A stretch of 42,707 nt of DNA from Candidatus Ruminimicrobiellum bubulum (GCA_017651625.1 JAGCCP010000045.1:1-42707); one strand, 5' to 3'; numbered from the stretch's first letter, positions 15,925-24,935 are shown. The notes: generated from the letters alone by a model not told the origin. A program made the numbers and translations.

Positions 15925-15953
15925 TTGAAAAACATATAATAATTTTGTAAAAT
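15925..15953 (+). promoter_or_regulatory. Promoter of glmU operon
   Basis: TTGAAA (15925-15930) and TAAAAT (15948-15953) are 17 bases apart, 28 bases before the glmU start. It is back to back with the thiL promoter in an 82-base divergent gap. Confidence 0.7.
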
Positions 15954-15981
15954 TCTAAGGCTAATATAATGTAGGTAAATT

Positions 15982-17340
15982 ATGAACAATATATATAGTG
16001 TTATACTTGGGGCCGGTGAAGGCACAAGAATGAAGTCTTGTTTGCCAAAAGTTTTGCATAAAGTTGCAGGGAAAGAGTTAATTTCCCATGTAATAGATTG
16101 TTTGAACAGTGCAGTAAAGATGCAAAAACTTGTAGTTGTTGTAGGCAGCGGTTCCGATTTGGTTATTGAACATTTAAAAAAATATAATGCAGACTATGTT
16201 TTTCAAAAAGAAAGACTTGGTTCTGCACATGCTCTTTTGCAAGCTAAAAACAAGTTGAAAAATCTTGATGGTAATCTGATTGTTATGTGCGGAGATACAC
16301 CGCTTGTACAATCTAAAACTATTAAAGATTTATTGAAATATCATACAAAAAATAAAAATAATGCCACTGTTTTATCGGGCATTGTTCAAAATCCGTTCGG
16401 ATACGGAAGGATTGTAAGAGATTCGAAAGGAGCTGTTAGTTGCATAGTTGAAGAAAAGTCCGCAACTAACGAACAAAAAGCTATAAAAGAAATTAACAGC
16501 GGCATATATTGTTTTGATTTGAAAGTTCTTTGGAAGGCATTAAGTAAAGTAGATAATAAAAACAGTAAAAAAGAATATTATCTTACCGATGTAATTGAAA
16601 TATTAAATAAAGGCGGCTATAAAACCGATGCCGTAGCTCTTACTACGGAAGAAGAAATATTGGGTGTAAACGACAGAAAACAACTTGCTGTTGCCGAAGA
16701 TATTTTGAGAACAAGAAAAAATAATGAGCTTATGGCAAACGGTGTTACGATAGTTGATCCTAAAACGACATATATAGACAGTGATGTTGTTATAGAGCAG
16801 GATACTGTAATAAAACCTAATACATTTATTGAAGGTAAAACAAAAATCGGTAAAAATTGTGTTATAGGTCCGGATACAACAATAACGGATTCCGTAATAA
16901 AGGAAAATGTTTTTATAACTTATTCTTATATTGAAGAATCCGAAATTGAAAACGGTGTAAAAATAGGACCTTTCGCACATATAAGACCTAAATCTTTACT
17001 TAAAGAAAATGTTAAAGTAGGAAATTTCAGTGAAGTAAAAAAATCCGTTGTAGGATATGGTTCGAAGGTTAACCATTTATCTTACATAGGTGATGCAACA
17101 GTAGGTAAAAATGTAAACATAGGTGCAGGTACAATCACTTGCAACTATGACGGCAAAAACAAATTTCAAACTGTTATACAAGATGATGTTTTTGTCGGTT
17201 CAAACGTAAATCTCGTTGCTCCGGTAAATATAGGAAAAAAAGTTCTTATAGCTGCCGGTTCAACAATAACCGATAATGTCTCGCCAAATAAGCTGACTAT
17301 AGCGAGGGCAAGACAGATAGTAAAAGTAAGAAAAAAATAA
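15982..17340 (+). CDS. glmU: Bifunctional UDP-GlcNAc pyrophosphorylase / GlcN-1-P acetyltransferase GlmU
   Basis: A 452-residue protein of normal length. The N-terminal uridylyltransferase domain has LGAGEGTRMKSCLPKVLHKV and MCGDTPLV; the C-terminal half is a left-handed beta-helix with hexapeptide repeats and the acetyltransferase signature GNFSEVKKSVVGYGSKVNHL plus AGTITCNYDG. It makes UDP-GlcNAc for peptidoglycan and lipid A from glucosamine-1-phosphate. The prs gene starts nine bases after its stop, and glmU-prs is a widely conserved pair. Confidence 0.97.
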   Translation: MNNIYSVILGAGEGTRMKSCLPKVLHKVAGKELISHVIDCLNSAVKMQKLVVVVGSGSDLVIEHLKKYNADYVFQKERLGSAHALLQAKNKLKNLDGNLIVMCGDTPLVQSKTIKDLLKYHTKNKNNATVLSGIVQNPFGYGRIVRDSKGAVSCIVEEKSATNEQKAIKEINSGIYCFDLKVLWKALSKVDNKNSKKEYYLTDVIEILNKGGYKTDAVALTTEEEILGVNDRKQLAVAEDILRTRKNNELMANGVTIVDPKTTYIDSDVVIEQDTVIKPNTFIEGKTKIGKNCVIGPDTTITDSVIKENVFITYSYIEESEIENGVKIGPFAHIRPKSLLKENVKVGNFSEVKKSVVGYGSKVNHLSYIGDATVGKNVNIGAGTITCNYDGKNKFQTVIQDDVFVGSNVNLVAPVNIGKKVLIAAGSTITDNVSPNKLTIARARQIVKVRKK

Positions 17341-17349
17341 GAGGCCAAA

Positions 17350-18276
17350 ATGAAGCTAAAACTTATCGCAGGTAATGCAAATCCAAAATTAGCACAAGAA
17401 ATTGCCGGGAAAATGGGTATAGAATTAAGTCCTGCAACAATAGGAAGATTCAGTGACGGTGAAATTCAGGTAAAAATTACAAACAGTGTTAGAGGTGCCG
17501 ATTGCTATATTCTTCAACCTACATGCGCTCCAGTAAACGAAAACATTATGGAATTGTTGGTAATAGCCGATGCTTTGAAAAGAGCATCCGCAAGAAGAAT
17601 AACCGCAGTTATTCCTTATTATGGTTATGCAAGACAAGACAGAAAAGCAGAACCCAGAGTTCCTATTACATCAAAACTTATAGCAAACCTTATAACGGCT
17701 TCAGGTATAGATAGAGTTTTAACCGTAGATTTACATGCAAGACAAATTCAGGGATTTTTTGATATTCCCGTAGATCACTTGTATGCAAGACCGGTTTTAT
17801 TCCAATATTTTAAAGATTTGAATTTGGATAATCCTATAGTTGTTTCACCTGATGCAGGCGGTGTGGAAAGAGCAAGATCTTTTGCAAAACTTTTAAATGC
17901 GGATTTGGCTATAGTTGATAAAAGAAGACCGAGACCCAATGAAGCCGCTATTATGAACATTATCGGTGATGTTAAAGGAAGAAATGCAATTATTCTTGAC
18001 GATATGATAGATACCGGCGGAACATTAACGAAAGTTGCAAATGCAATAAAAGATGCAGGGGCAATTAAAGTTTATGCTGCAGCATCGCACGGTGTATTAT
18101 CCGGAGAAGCTATTGATAAAATACAGAAATCCGCTTTGGAAGAAGTTGTTATAACAAATTCCATTACGCACGATACGGCATTACCGAAAATTAAAGTTTT
18201 GTCCATAGCATCATTGCTTGCGGAAGCAATAACAAAAATATATAACGATGAGTCACTTAACACACTTTTCGTTTAA
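17350..18276 (+). CDS. prs: Ribose-phosphate pyrophosphokinase (PRPP synthetase)
   Basis: A 308-residue class I PRPP synthetase. Motifs: GRFSDGEIQVKI, PYYGYARQDRKAEPR, VDLHARQIQGFF and the PRPP loop LDDMIDTGGTL. It converts ribose-5-phosphate and ATP into PRPP for nucleotides, histidine and tryptophan. Lies between glmU and the L25 gene in one operon. Confidence 0.98.
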   Translation: MKLKLIAGNANPKLAQEIAGKMGIELSPATIGRFSDGEIQVKITNSVRGADCYILQPTCAPVNENIMELLVIADALKRASARRITAVIPYYGYARQDRKAEPRVPITSKLIANLITASGIDRVLTVDLHARQIQGFFDIPVDHLYARPVLFQYFKDLNLDNPIVVSPDAGGVERARSFAKLLNADLAIVDKRRPRPNEAAIMNIIGDVKGRNAIILDDMIDTGGTLTKVANAIKDAGAIKVYAAASHGVLSGEAIDKIQKSALEEVVITNSITHDTALPKIKVLSIASLLAEAITKIYNDESLNTLFV

Positions 18277-18310
18277 AAATAAATTGGCAGAAATATAAAT
18301 GGAGGAAGTT

Positions 18311-18973
18311 ATGAAGCAGGTAGTATTAGAAGCAGAATTGAGAGATGTATCAAAAAACTTGAATGTTCTTAGAAGTTCAGGAAAAGTTCCGGCAGTATTT
18401 TATGGTAAAAAGGAACAACCTATAGCAATAAGTGTTGATTCAAAGAAATTTATGTCTATAGTAGAAAAAGAAGGAGCAAATGTTATCATTGAATTAAAAT
18501 TCAAAGATTCTTCAAAGCCGGCTATTGTTAAAGAATTGCAAAGACATATTCTTACACAAGCTCCTAACCATATAGATTTTCAATCTATTTCATTAACAGA
18601 AAAAATTGAAATTCTTGTTCCTATACATGTTGAAGGTATTGCAGACGGTGTTAAGAATGCAGGCGGTACATTGGAACACGTTATGAGAGAAATTAAGGTT
18701 CAATGTTTACCTACGGATATGCCTTCAAAAATCAGTGTTGATGTTACGGCATTGAAAGTTGGAGACGATATCACTGTTGCACAGTTGCCTAAGATTGATG
18801 GTGTTGAATATGTTCATCACGATAAAGATGCAGTAGTTGTTACAGTTATAGGTCAAACGATTGAAGAAGAAAAACCTGCAGAAACAGCAGAAGCACAAGC
18901 TCCTGAAGTTATAAGCAAAGGTAAGAAAGAAGAAGAAGGTGCTGCAGCAGCTGCAGATGGTGCAAAGAAATAA
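18311..18973 (+). CDS. rplY: 50S ribosomal protein L25 (general stress protein Ctc form)
   Basis: About 220 residues: an N-terminal L25 domain that binds 5S rRNA (LRSSGKVPAVFYGKKEQP, HIDFQSISLTEKIEILVPIH) and the C-terminal beta domain of the longer Ctc form, ending in a glutamate/alanine/lysine-rich tail. The ATG at 18311 is the start because GGAGGAAG at 18301-18308 is its ribosome site; the in-frame ATG at 18299 overlaps that site. Followed after 39 bases by pth, a common pair. Confidence 0.96.
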   Translation: MKQVVLEAELRDVSKNLNVLRSSGKVPAVFYGKKEQPIAISVDSKKFMSIVEKEGANVIIELKFKDSSKPAIVKELQRHILTQAPNHIDFQSISLTEKIEILVPIHVEGIADGVKNAGGTLEHVMREIKVQCLPTDMPSKISVDVTALKVGDDITVAQLPKIDGVEYVHHDKDAVVVTVIGQTIEEEKPAETAEAQAPEVISKGKKEEEGAAAAADGAKK

Positions 18974-19012
18974 TTTTGGAAGAATAGAAATATTTTCTAA
19001 TCTTATTGAATT

Positions 19013-19588
19013 ATGCCAATTAAATTTGTTGTAGGCTTGGGTAATCCGGGCGAAAAATATAGTAATACTCGTCATAATTTCGGTTTTAAAGCAGTTGATA
19101 AAATTGTTGAACAAGAAAATTTTTCTTGGAAAAACTGGAATGATATGGCGAGTATTACATTTTATAAGAGAAACGGAGAAAATATACTTATAGCTAAGCC
19201 AATGACATTTATGAATAATTCCGGGTTTCCCGTTGTAGCTCTATTGAAGTATTATAAGATTTTACCTCAAGAGATGTTGGTTTTATACGATGACTATTCT
19301 ATACCGATAGGTGAATATAAGTTTAGAGCAACTGGTTCTTCCGGCGGACACAACGGTGTAAATTCGATTATTACACAAACGGGAACAACTGCTTTCCCGA
19401 GAATGAAGTTAGGTATGGGACCGTTACCTAAATATGCAAAAATAGTGGATTTTGTTTTATCAAGGTTCAATGATGAAGATACGGAAAAAATGAAATCTGT
19501 ATTAGATAAAGTAAAAGATATTGTCGACACAATAATAGATTTGGGTTTTGATAAAGCAATTTCAAGAATAGCACAAAATAAAAAATAA
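19013..19588 (+). CDS. pth: Peptidyl-tRNA hydrolase
   Basis: A 191-residue enzyme. VVGLGNPGEKYSNTRHNFGF contains the catalytic His and nearby Asn; AKPMTFMNNSG and LVLYDDYSIPIGEYKFRATG (catalytic Asp) and GSSGGHNGV follow. It frees tRNA from peptidyl-tRNAs dropped by ribosomes. No ribosome binding site is seen before the ATG. Part of the glmU operon, nine bases before metF. Confidence 0.97.
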   Translation: MPIKFVVGLGNPGEKYSNTRHNFGFKAVDKIVEQENFSWKNWNDMASITFYKRNGENILIAKPMTFMNNSGFPVVALLKYYKILPQEMLVLYDDYSIPIGEYKFRATGSSGGHNGVNSIITQTGTTAFPRMKLGMGPLPKYAKIVDFVLSRFNDEDTEKMKSVLDKVKDIVDTIIDLGFDKAISRIAQNKK

Positions 19589-19597
19589 GAAACTAAA

Positions 19598-20467
19598 ATG
19601 AAAATAAAAGAACTTTTTGAAAAAAAAGAAAAAACATTTTCTTTTGAAATATTTCCTCCGAAAACTCCGGAGGGAGATATAAAATTAATACATGAAACAT
19701 TAAAAGAGCTCTCTTTGTTAAAGCCGGATTTTGTTTCTTGTACTTACGGTGCTGCCGGCGGAAACAAAGATAAAACTTTAGCATTGGTTGAACATATTCA
19801 AAAAGCTTATAATATTCCGTCGATGGCACATTTAACATGTATAAGTCATACTAAAGATGAAATATATGAAATAGTAAAAAAAATAAAAACCAAAGGTATA
19901 CAAAATATTCTGGCATTAAGAGGCGATCCTCCGAGAGATAATCCGGATATGGTTCCCGGTATAGATAACTATAAACACAGCAGCGAATTAATAACATTCT
20001 TAAAACAAGAATATAAAGATGAATTCTGTCTAGGTGTTGCCGGTTTTCCGGAAAGACATCCGTTATCTCCGACAAAAGAATCCGATATAAAATACTTAAA
20101 ACATAAAATTGATTGTGGTGCAGACTTTATAATAACGCAACTTTTTTTTGATAATCAAATTTATTTTGACTATGTTAAATCAGTTAGAAGTGCCGGTATA
20201 ACAAAAAGGATAATTCCGGGAATTTTACCTATAACGTCTTATGACGGTTTAATAAAATTTTGTAAAACTTGCGGAGCAACCGTTCCGGAAAAAGTTCATA
20301 AAATATTTGCTCCGATTAAAGATGATTCCAAAAAAGTTATGCAGGCCGGAATAGATTTTGCGATAAATCAATGTAAAGAGCTTTTGTCTAACGGTGCACC
20401 GGGAATACACTTTTATTCTTTAAATAAAGTCCAGCCGTTGAAAGATATAATAGAGTCGGTTAGATAG
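19598..20467 (+). CDS. metF: Methylenetetrahydrofolate reductase
   Basis: A 289-residue FAD-dependent TIM barrel. FSFEIFPPKTPEGD, PDFVSCTYGAAG, HLTCISHTKDEI, ILALRGDPPRD and FIITQLFFDNQIYFDYV are all diagnostic. It reduces 5,10-methylene-THF to 5-methyl-THF for methionine synthesis or the methyl branch of anaerobic C1 metabolism. Last gene of the glmU run; a new promoter precedes the following gene. Confidence 0.96.
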   Translation: MKIKELFEKKEKTFSFEIFPPKTPEGDIKLIHETLKELSLLKPDFVSCTYGAAGGNKDKTLALVEHIQKAYNIPSMAHLTCISHTKDEIYEIVKKIKTKGIQNILALRGDPPRDNPDMVPGIDNYKHSSELITFLKQEYKDEFCLGVAGFPERHPLSPTKESDIKYLKHKIDCGADFIITQLFFDNQIYFDYVKSVRSAGITKRIIPGILPITSYDGLIKFCKTCGATVPEKVHKIFAPIKDDSKKVMQAGIDFAINQCKELLSNGAPGIHFYSLNKVQPLKDIIESVR

Positions 20468-20483
20468 CGAAAAAAAATTGTTA

Positions 20484-20512
20484 TTGATAAAAAAGAAATA
20501 ATAGGTTATAAT
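20484..20512 (+). promoter_or_regulatory. Promoter of the porV-like/M6 protease pair, near-leaderless
   Basis: TTGATA (20484-20489) and TATAAT (20507-20512) are 17 bases apart. Only eight bases separate the -10 box from the ATG at 20521, so the mRNA should begin at or within a base or two of the start codon. No ribosome site is present. Confidence 0.7.
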
Positions 20513-20520
20513 CTAAGAAT

Positions 20521-21420
20521 ATGAAATCAAAAGTTATTATAACACTTTTGTCGGTTATAATATTTGCACAGTTTGTTTTTGCAAAAGATGTCGGAACTAC
20601 TATGTTCCAAATTTTGCAAATGCCTGTTACGGCTTACGATGCAGCACTTGCAAATACTTCCGTTTCAGGTGAAGTTTCCGCATTAGTAAATCCGTCTTTA
20701 ATTCCTTTTTTGTTTCGTTCGTTAACATTATCACATGTTGTTTATTTTGAAGGTATGAGATATAGTGTGGGTGATATAAATGTTCCTTTAAGCGGTAAAT
20801 CGGGTATCAATTTAGGTTTTTGCTATTTTGATTCCGGAGATATGGACAGAATGAAAGAAAGCGGTGGTAGTTATAAAACAAACGGAACATTTAGTGCTAA
20901 CGATAAAGTTTTTAGCTTATCTTACGGAACAAGACTGGGTTCCATGTTTTCCGCAGGCTTATCATTGAAATATGTGGAACAAAATATAGATGATGTTTCA
21001 TATTCTAACTTTTTAGTTGGTTTAAACGGGTTATGTTTTGTTTCAAATACTGTGTTTTTCACGGCAGGTATACAGAATTTCGGTTCGGATGTTAAAGGAT
21101 ACAGTATGCCCACAAGTTTATATTGCGGTTTGACGGCTACTCTTAACGATAACACAGTGTGGGTTTTTCAACTTGACGATTATTATAATGAAGATTTGTG
21201 TGAATTTAAAATCGGTCTTGAAAAGAAAGTTGATAAACTTGCGATGAGGTTCGGATATGTTGTGCCCAGCAAAGATTATAACGGAACAAACAATGCTTTT
21301 TTTACAAATTTAACGCTCGGTTTAGGGCTTGATTTATCAGTTTTTGTTATTGATTATGCATGGTTACCGAAAGGAGATTTAGGTAATGTGCATATGTTTA
21401 CTGTGAGGGTAAATTTTTAA
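20521..21420 (+). CDS. PorV/PorQ (UPF0164)-like outer-membrane beta-barrel protein
   Basis: A 299-residue exported protein with a signal peptide (VIITLLSVIIFAQFVFA). The mature N-terminus GTTMFQILQMPVTAYDAALA, then VSGEVSALVNPSLIPFL, is the typical 'A-x-N-P-A' opening of PorV/UPF0164 proteins, followed by alternating amphipathic strands ending in an aromatic-type C-terminus (FTVRVNF), as in outer-membrane barrels. In Bacteroidota PorV is the shuttle of type IX secretion that hands C-terminal-domain cargo to the surface. The next gene, four bases downstream, encodes a protease with such a C-terminal domain, which supports but does not prove that role. Confidence 0.82.
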   Translation: MKSKVIITLLSVIIFAQFVFAKDVGTTMFQILQMPVTAYDAALANTSVSGEVSALVNPSLIPFLFRSLTLSHVVYFEGMRYSVGDINVPLSGKSGINLGFCYFDSGDMDRMKESGGSYKTNGTFSANDKVFSLSYGTRLGSMFSAGLSLKYVEQNIDDVSYSNFLVGLNGLCFVSNTVFFTAGIQNFGSDVKGYSMPTSLYCGLTATLNDNTVWVFQLDDYYNEDLCEFKIGLEKKVDKLAMRFGYVVPSKDYNGTNNAFFTNLTLGLGLDLSVFVIDYAWLPKGDLGNVHMFTVRVNF

Positions 21421-21424
21421 TACT

Positions 21425-23389
21425 ATGAAAAAAATATTTATATCGGTATTCATTTTTGTAAATTTAGTTTTATGTGATTTGTCTTTTGGTGTTATGGCTA
21501 ATCCTAACATCAGGCAAATGAAACAACCCGATGGCACACCTGTAAATGTATATTTATGTGGAGATGAATTTTACAGTTGGTTCGAAGATGAAGACGGATA
21601 CACCGTTATACAAAATGCTCAAACGAAAGAGTGGTCTTACGCTAAACAAAATGACTTCGGCGAATTGGAACCTTCCGACAATCTTGTCGGAAAAGTAAAA
21701 CCTGCGGATTTAAACCTAAAAAAATCTTTAAAAGATGAAAACAAATTATTTAAGGCAACTCAAAAAAGAGAACAACGTGATAGTAAAAATTTGCAAAAAG
21801 CTCAATCTTTATCTAAAGATAAAACAAATTCAGAATCCGTACAGAAAATAGATCTGTCCACTATTACCAAATTTACAGGAAAAAAAACGAGTTTTGTGAT
21901 GTTGATAGAATTCTCCGACTTAAAATTCAGAGACAATCCGCCTTTTGTCTCTTTGAGTAACGAGCAAATACGTACGACTTTTGATCAATTGCTTAATAAA
22001 AAAGGTTATAGCAGTGATGGTGCGGTAGGTTCTGTAAAAGATTATTTCGATAAAGTTTCTTACGGAAAACTTACATACACTTCCGTAGTTTCGCCGATAA
22101 TAACTTTAGAAGACAGCTATCTTGATTTCGCTTGGAATCAGTCCGGCGGTGAAGAAGCCGCTGTCGAAAATCTTCAAAAAGCAATAATAGCTTCCTTAAA
22201 GAAATTGGAAAGTCAAGGATACAATTTTAAAGATTTGTGGCCCGGAAAAACAGAACCGGATTTATTTTTTGTTATTCATGCCGGTGGTGGAGCCGAAAGT
22301 GGTAATATGAGTTTTATATGGTCTCATCAGGCACCTATGGATAGCACTAAAGTAGATGGTATTACTTTTTCGAAGTATTGTACCGCTCCGGCGGGAAGAG
22401 GATATGACGGAGACGAAGGCCTTATAAGAATAGGCGTTATCTGTCATGAGTCCGTGCATTTTTACGGAGTACCGGACTTATATGATATTACTTATGCATC
22501 AAGTGGTCTCGGTAACTTTTGTCTTATGGCTGCCGGAGAATGGAACGGCGATGATGGTAAGAGACCTGGATATCCGTGTGCTTGGGTAAGAGAAAAATTG
22601 GGATGGATGGGAGAGTTTCAAACTGCCGTTGAAGGTATAAACAGTATCGGGGAGTCTGCAACTGATGAAAATGCTTTTTATAAGTTTGCTCCTTCGAATT
22701 TTGATAGCAGAGAATATTTTTTAATGGAAAATAGGCAATCCGTAGATTTTGATAAGGATTTACCGGGTGGCAGAAGAGGTATATTAATTTATCATGTGGA
22801 TGAAAGACAAAGCGGTAATTATAGAACTATCGGTAATCCCAATTACTTGGTTCAATTGGAGGAAGCCGGTTCGGGAACATCTAATTGGAGAAATTTCCCT
22901 TTGATGAAAAGAAGAGGACAATCCGGTTCCGACTCGGATTATTTCAGAAAAGATACGGTAGCATATTTTAATGATGAGTGTACTACAAGTCCGGATAGCA
23001 AAAGTTATAGTGGCTTGTTATCGAATATAAAAATATCCGAAATTTCTTCAAGTGGTTCAAATATGAGTTTTATTTACGGGAAAGATATTATTATAGATGA
23101 TGATATTTCTCATGTTAAATGTTATCCTAATCCGATAAGGGACGGATATATTAAAATAACGGGGCTTCCCACGACGACAAAAGATTTCAGTGTTGAAATA
23201 TTTACGATCACATCTAAATTGGTAAAATCTTTTTCTGTAGAAGATACTGAATATACTGATGATGGTTTTAGATTTTTAAAATGGGATTGTAAAAATGAGT
23301 CCGGAGAAGAAGTTGCTCCGGGAGTTTATCTTATTTTAGTTAAAAATAATTCAAAGAAAAAAGTTTTTAAAGTTGCGGTAATAAGATAA
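21425..23389 (+). CDS. Secreted M6-family metalloprotease with C-terminal FlgD-like sorting domain
   Basis: A 654-residue secreted protease. Signal peptide (residues 1-25), an N-terminal propeptide-like part with GTPVNVYLCGDEFYSWFEDE, a charged linker (95-145), then the M6 domain. The zinc motif H341-E-S-V-H345 followed by FYGVPD (D351) is the immune-inhibitor-A pattern HExxHxxGxxD. The last ~90 residues (CYPNPIRDGYIKI ... SGEEVAPGVYLILV) are a FlgD-Ig/type-A sorting-like domain, similar to the tail of the GH81 protein at 30121. It likely degrades extracellular proteins. Coupled to the PorV-like gene with a four-base gap. Confidence 0.88.
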   Translation: MKKIFISVFIFVNLVLCDLSFGVMANPNIRQMKQPDGTPVNVYLCGDEFYSWFEDEDGYTVIQNAQTKEWSYAKQNDFGELEPSDNLVGKVKPADLNLKKSLKDENKLFKATQKREQRDSKNLQKAQSLSKDKTNSESVQKIDLSTITKFTGKKTSFVMLIEFSDLKFRDNPPFVSLSNEQIRTTFDQLLNKKGYSSDGAVGSVKDYFDKVSYGKLTYTSVVSPIITLEDSYLDFAWNQSGGEEAAVENLQKAIIASLKKLESQGYNFKDLWPGKTEPDLFFVIHAGGGAESGNMSFIWSHQAPMDSTKVDGITFSKYCTAPAGRGYDGDEGLIRIGVICHESVHFYGVPDLYDITYASSGLGNFCLMAAGEWNGDDGKRPGYPCAWVREKLGWMGEFQTAVEGINSIGESATDENAFYKFAPSNFDSREYFLMENRQSVDFDKDLPGGRRGILIYHVDERQSGNYRTIGNPNYLVQLEEAGSGTSNWRNFPLMKRRGQSGSDSDYFRKDTVAYFNDECTTSPDSKSYSGLLSNIKISEISSSGSNMSFIYGKDIIIDDDISHVKCYPNPIRDGYIKITGLPTTTKDFSVEIFTITSKLVKSFSVEDTEYTDDGFRFLKWDCKNESGEEVAPGVYLILVKNNSKKKVFKVAVIR

Positions 23390-23425
23390 AAATTTAATTG
23401 ATAATTTGTAATATATAATTTATAT

Positions 23426-23851
23426 TTAAAAGATGTTCTTGTATTTCAAGAGCATCTTTTTTTCTATAGTATAAACTTCATATCTTAAAGCTTTATATTT
23501 TAATGCAATATCAAAGTCTATAATTTTCGAGTATTCTTCCAATACTCTTAAAGACTCTTCGGCTCTTTTAAAATTTGCTATTACTATATTTTTTAAATTT
23601 TGTCTTGATTGTTCTTTAGCTTTTCTACCTGAATCTTTTATGCTGTCTCTTGCTGTAAGCATTTGTTCGTATTGGTCTGTTAAATATTTTGAAGATAAGT
23701 GTCTTACTTTTCTTATTTTTTTATATAAAGTTTCGTCACATAAAACAAATCTGCAGGTATCTTCAACTACCCGCAGACCTTCTTTACATCTATTTAAATT
23801 AGTATCTAAAATTCTTATAAATCTCTTTTCCAATTTTAACTTTTCAACCAT
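23426..23851 (-). CDS. Stand-alone ThiD2-like protein
   Basis: A 141-residue all-helical protein. ILDTNLNRCKEGLRVVEDTC, KVRHLSSKYL, LTARDSIKD and NFKRAEESLRVLEEYSKI match the ThiD2 domain that is fused to the N-terminus of thiamine-phosphate synthase in many bacteria. ThiD2 has been proposed to replace the HMP-phosphate kinase step; biochemical details are thin. Here it stands alone at the end of the efp-accB-accC-gmhA-rfaE2 operon. Its last codons coincide with a terminator hairpin at 23428-23460. Together with thiL at 14916 it implies thiamine phosphate synthesis or salvage. Confidence 0.8.
   Translation of the reverse strand: MVEKLKLEKRFIRILDTNLNRCKEGLRVVEDTCRFVLCDETLYKKIRKVRHLSSKYLTDQYEQMLTARDSIKDSGRKAKEQSRQNLKNIVIANFKRAEESLRVLEEYSKIIDFDIALKYKALRYEVYTIEKKMLLKYKNIF
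23428..23464 (+). terminator. Terminator inside the 3' end of thiD2, used by the M6 protease gene
   Basis: AAAAGATGTTCTTG (23428-23441) pairs with CAAGAGCATCTTTT (23447-23460), one G-T pair, loop TATTT, followed by more T on the plus strand. It lies 38 bases after the protease stop. On the other strand the same bases encode the last 11 residues and stop of the ThiD2-like protein, so the signal is shared by convergent genes. Confidence 0.8.
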
Positions 23852-23870
23852 TCAACCCTTCAACGAAAAA

Positions 23871-24353
23871 TCATTTTGTGATTCTTCCATATCTTTCAAC
23901 GATAAGTTTTATTAAATTCGTCGTAGATTTCCCTTCAACGAGGGGATATCTGTAAACTTTTTTTACAAATTCTCTGCCTACAATATCTTGTATTTTATAA
24001 TCTCCGCCTTTAACAAGAATATCCGGTTTTAGTTTACTTAATAATTCGTACGGGGTTTGTTCTCCGAACACTACAACATAATCTATACAACTTAAAGCTG
24101 CCAGTAATTTTGTTCTGTCTGTTTGCGGAACTAACGGTCTTTTAGGACCTTTAAGTCCTGCTAAAGATTTATCGGAATTTATTGCAACTATCAAAACATC
24201 GCCCAAAGTTTTTGCTTTTTGGAACAAACTCACATGGCCGATATGCAATAAATCAAAACAACCGTTAGTAAAAACAATTTTCTTGTTTTCTTTTTTAAGT
24301 TGTTTAACAATTTCTATTATCTTTTTTCTTGAACAGATTTTTTTATTCTGCAA
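23871..24353 (-). CDS. rfaE2: D-glycero-beta-D-manno-heptose 1-phosphate adenylyltransferase (HldE C-terminal domain type)
   Basis: A 160-residue nucleotidyltransferase. FTNGCFDLLHIGHVSLFQKA holds the HxGH site; GLKGPKRPLVPQTDR, DYVVVFGEQTPYELL and DILVKGGDYKIQDIVG are typical of RfaE domain II. It makes ADP-heptose from heptose-1-phosphate and ATP for the LPS inner core. The kinase half found in fused HldE is absent, so a separate kinase gene is expected elsewhere. It overlaps gmhA by 11 bases. Confidence 0.94.
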   Translation of the reverse strand: MQNKKICSRKKIIEIVKQLKKENKKIVFTNGCFDLLHIGHVSLFQKAKTLGDVLIVAINSDKSLAGLKGPKRPLVPQTDRTKLLAALSCIDYVVVFGEQTPYELLSKLKPDILVKGGDYKIQDIVGREFVKKVYRYPLVEGKSTTNLIKLIVERYGRITK

Positions 24354-24918
24354 AGATTTTTTCCTCTACCAATTTTGCAAGTATATGTAAAACTAATATG
24401 TGGCACTCTTGAATTCTTCCTGTAACTTTTGAAGGTGCTCTGTAGCACATATCCGACAAAAGTTTTAATTGTCCGCCATCTTCACCGGTAAGACCTATAA
24501 CAAAAAGACCCATTTCTTTAGCTTTTTCAACGGCTTTTATAACGTTTTCGGAATTTCCTGATGTTGTTATTGCAATTACTATATCACCTTTATTTGCGAA
24601 AGCTTCTACTTGTCTTGAAAATACATATTCATATCCGAAATCGTTACCTATTGCCGTAAGAGAAGAAATGTTTTCCGTTAATGCTATTGATGGTAATGCT
24701 TTTCTGTTCTTTTCGAATCTGCAAACGAGTTCCGCCGCAAAGTGTAATGCATCGCAAGCCGAACCGCCGTTACCGAAAATAATTGTTTTTTTACCGTGCT
24801 GATATGCTTCGTTTATCTTATTTGCTATAGACTGTATATATACTAACTGACCTTCGTCCAACATTTTTGTTTTTGCATCAATACTTTCTTGAATTAAAGA
24901 TATAATTGTGTTTTTCAC
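24343..24918 (-). CDS. gmhA: Sedoheptulose-7-phosphate isomerase
   Basis: A 191-residue SIS-domain protein. FGNGGSACDALHFAAELVCR, LPSIALTENISSLTAIGNDF and ITTSGNSENVIKA are GmhA signatures; the zinc-site Glu and the late His in QECHILVLHILAKLV are present. First step of ADP-heptose synthesis. It directly precedes rfaE2 and follows accC by 17 bases. Confidence 0.95.
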   Translation of the reverse strand: MKNTIISLIQESIDAKTKMLDEGQLVYIQSIANKINEAYQHGKKTIIFGNGGSACDALHFAAELVCRFEKNRKALPSIALTENISSLTAIGNDFGYEYVFSRQVEAFANKGDIVIAITTSGNSENVIKAVEKAKEMGLFVIGLTGEDGGQLKLLSDMCYRAPSKVTGRIQECHILVLHILAKLVEEKIFAE

Positions 24919-24935
24919 TTTTATCCTCCAAGATT

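Noticed and set aside
14916-15981. TPP riboswitch before thiL or thiD2
   Set aside because: The thiL promoter leaves no leader, and no THI-box-like conserved strings were seen upstream of the efp operon.
15900-16025. N-terminal hydrophobic extension of thiL
   Set aside because: It would overlap the glmU start on the other strand, cover both divergent promoters and precede the conserved ThiL N-terminus; the ATG at 15899 fits better.
23871-24918. Complete ADP-heptose pathway in the operon
   Set aside because: Only gmhA and the adenylyltransferase are present; the kinase and phosphatase steps are not in this window, so completeness cannot be claimed.
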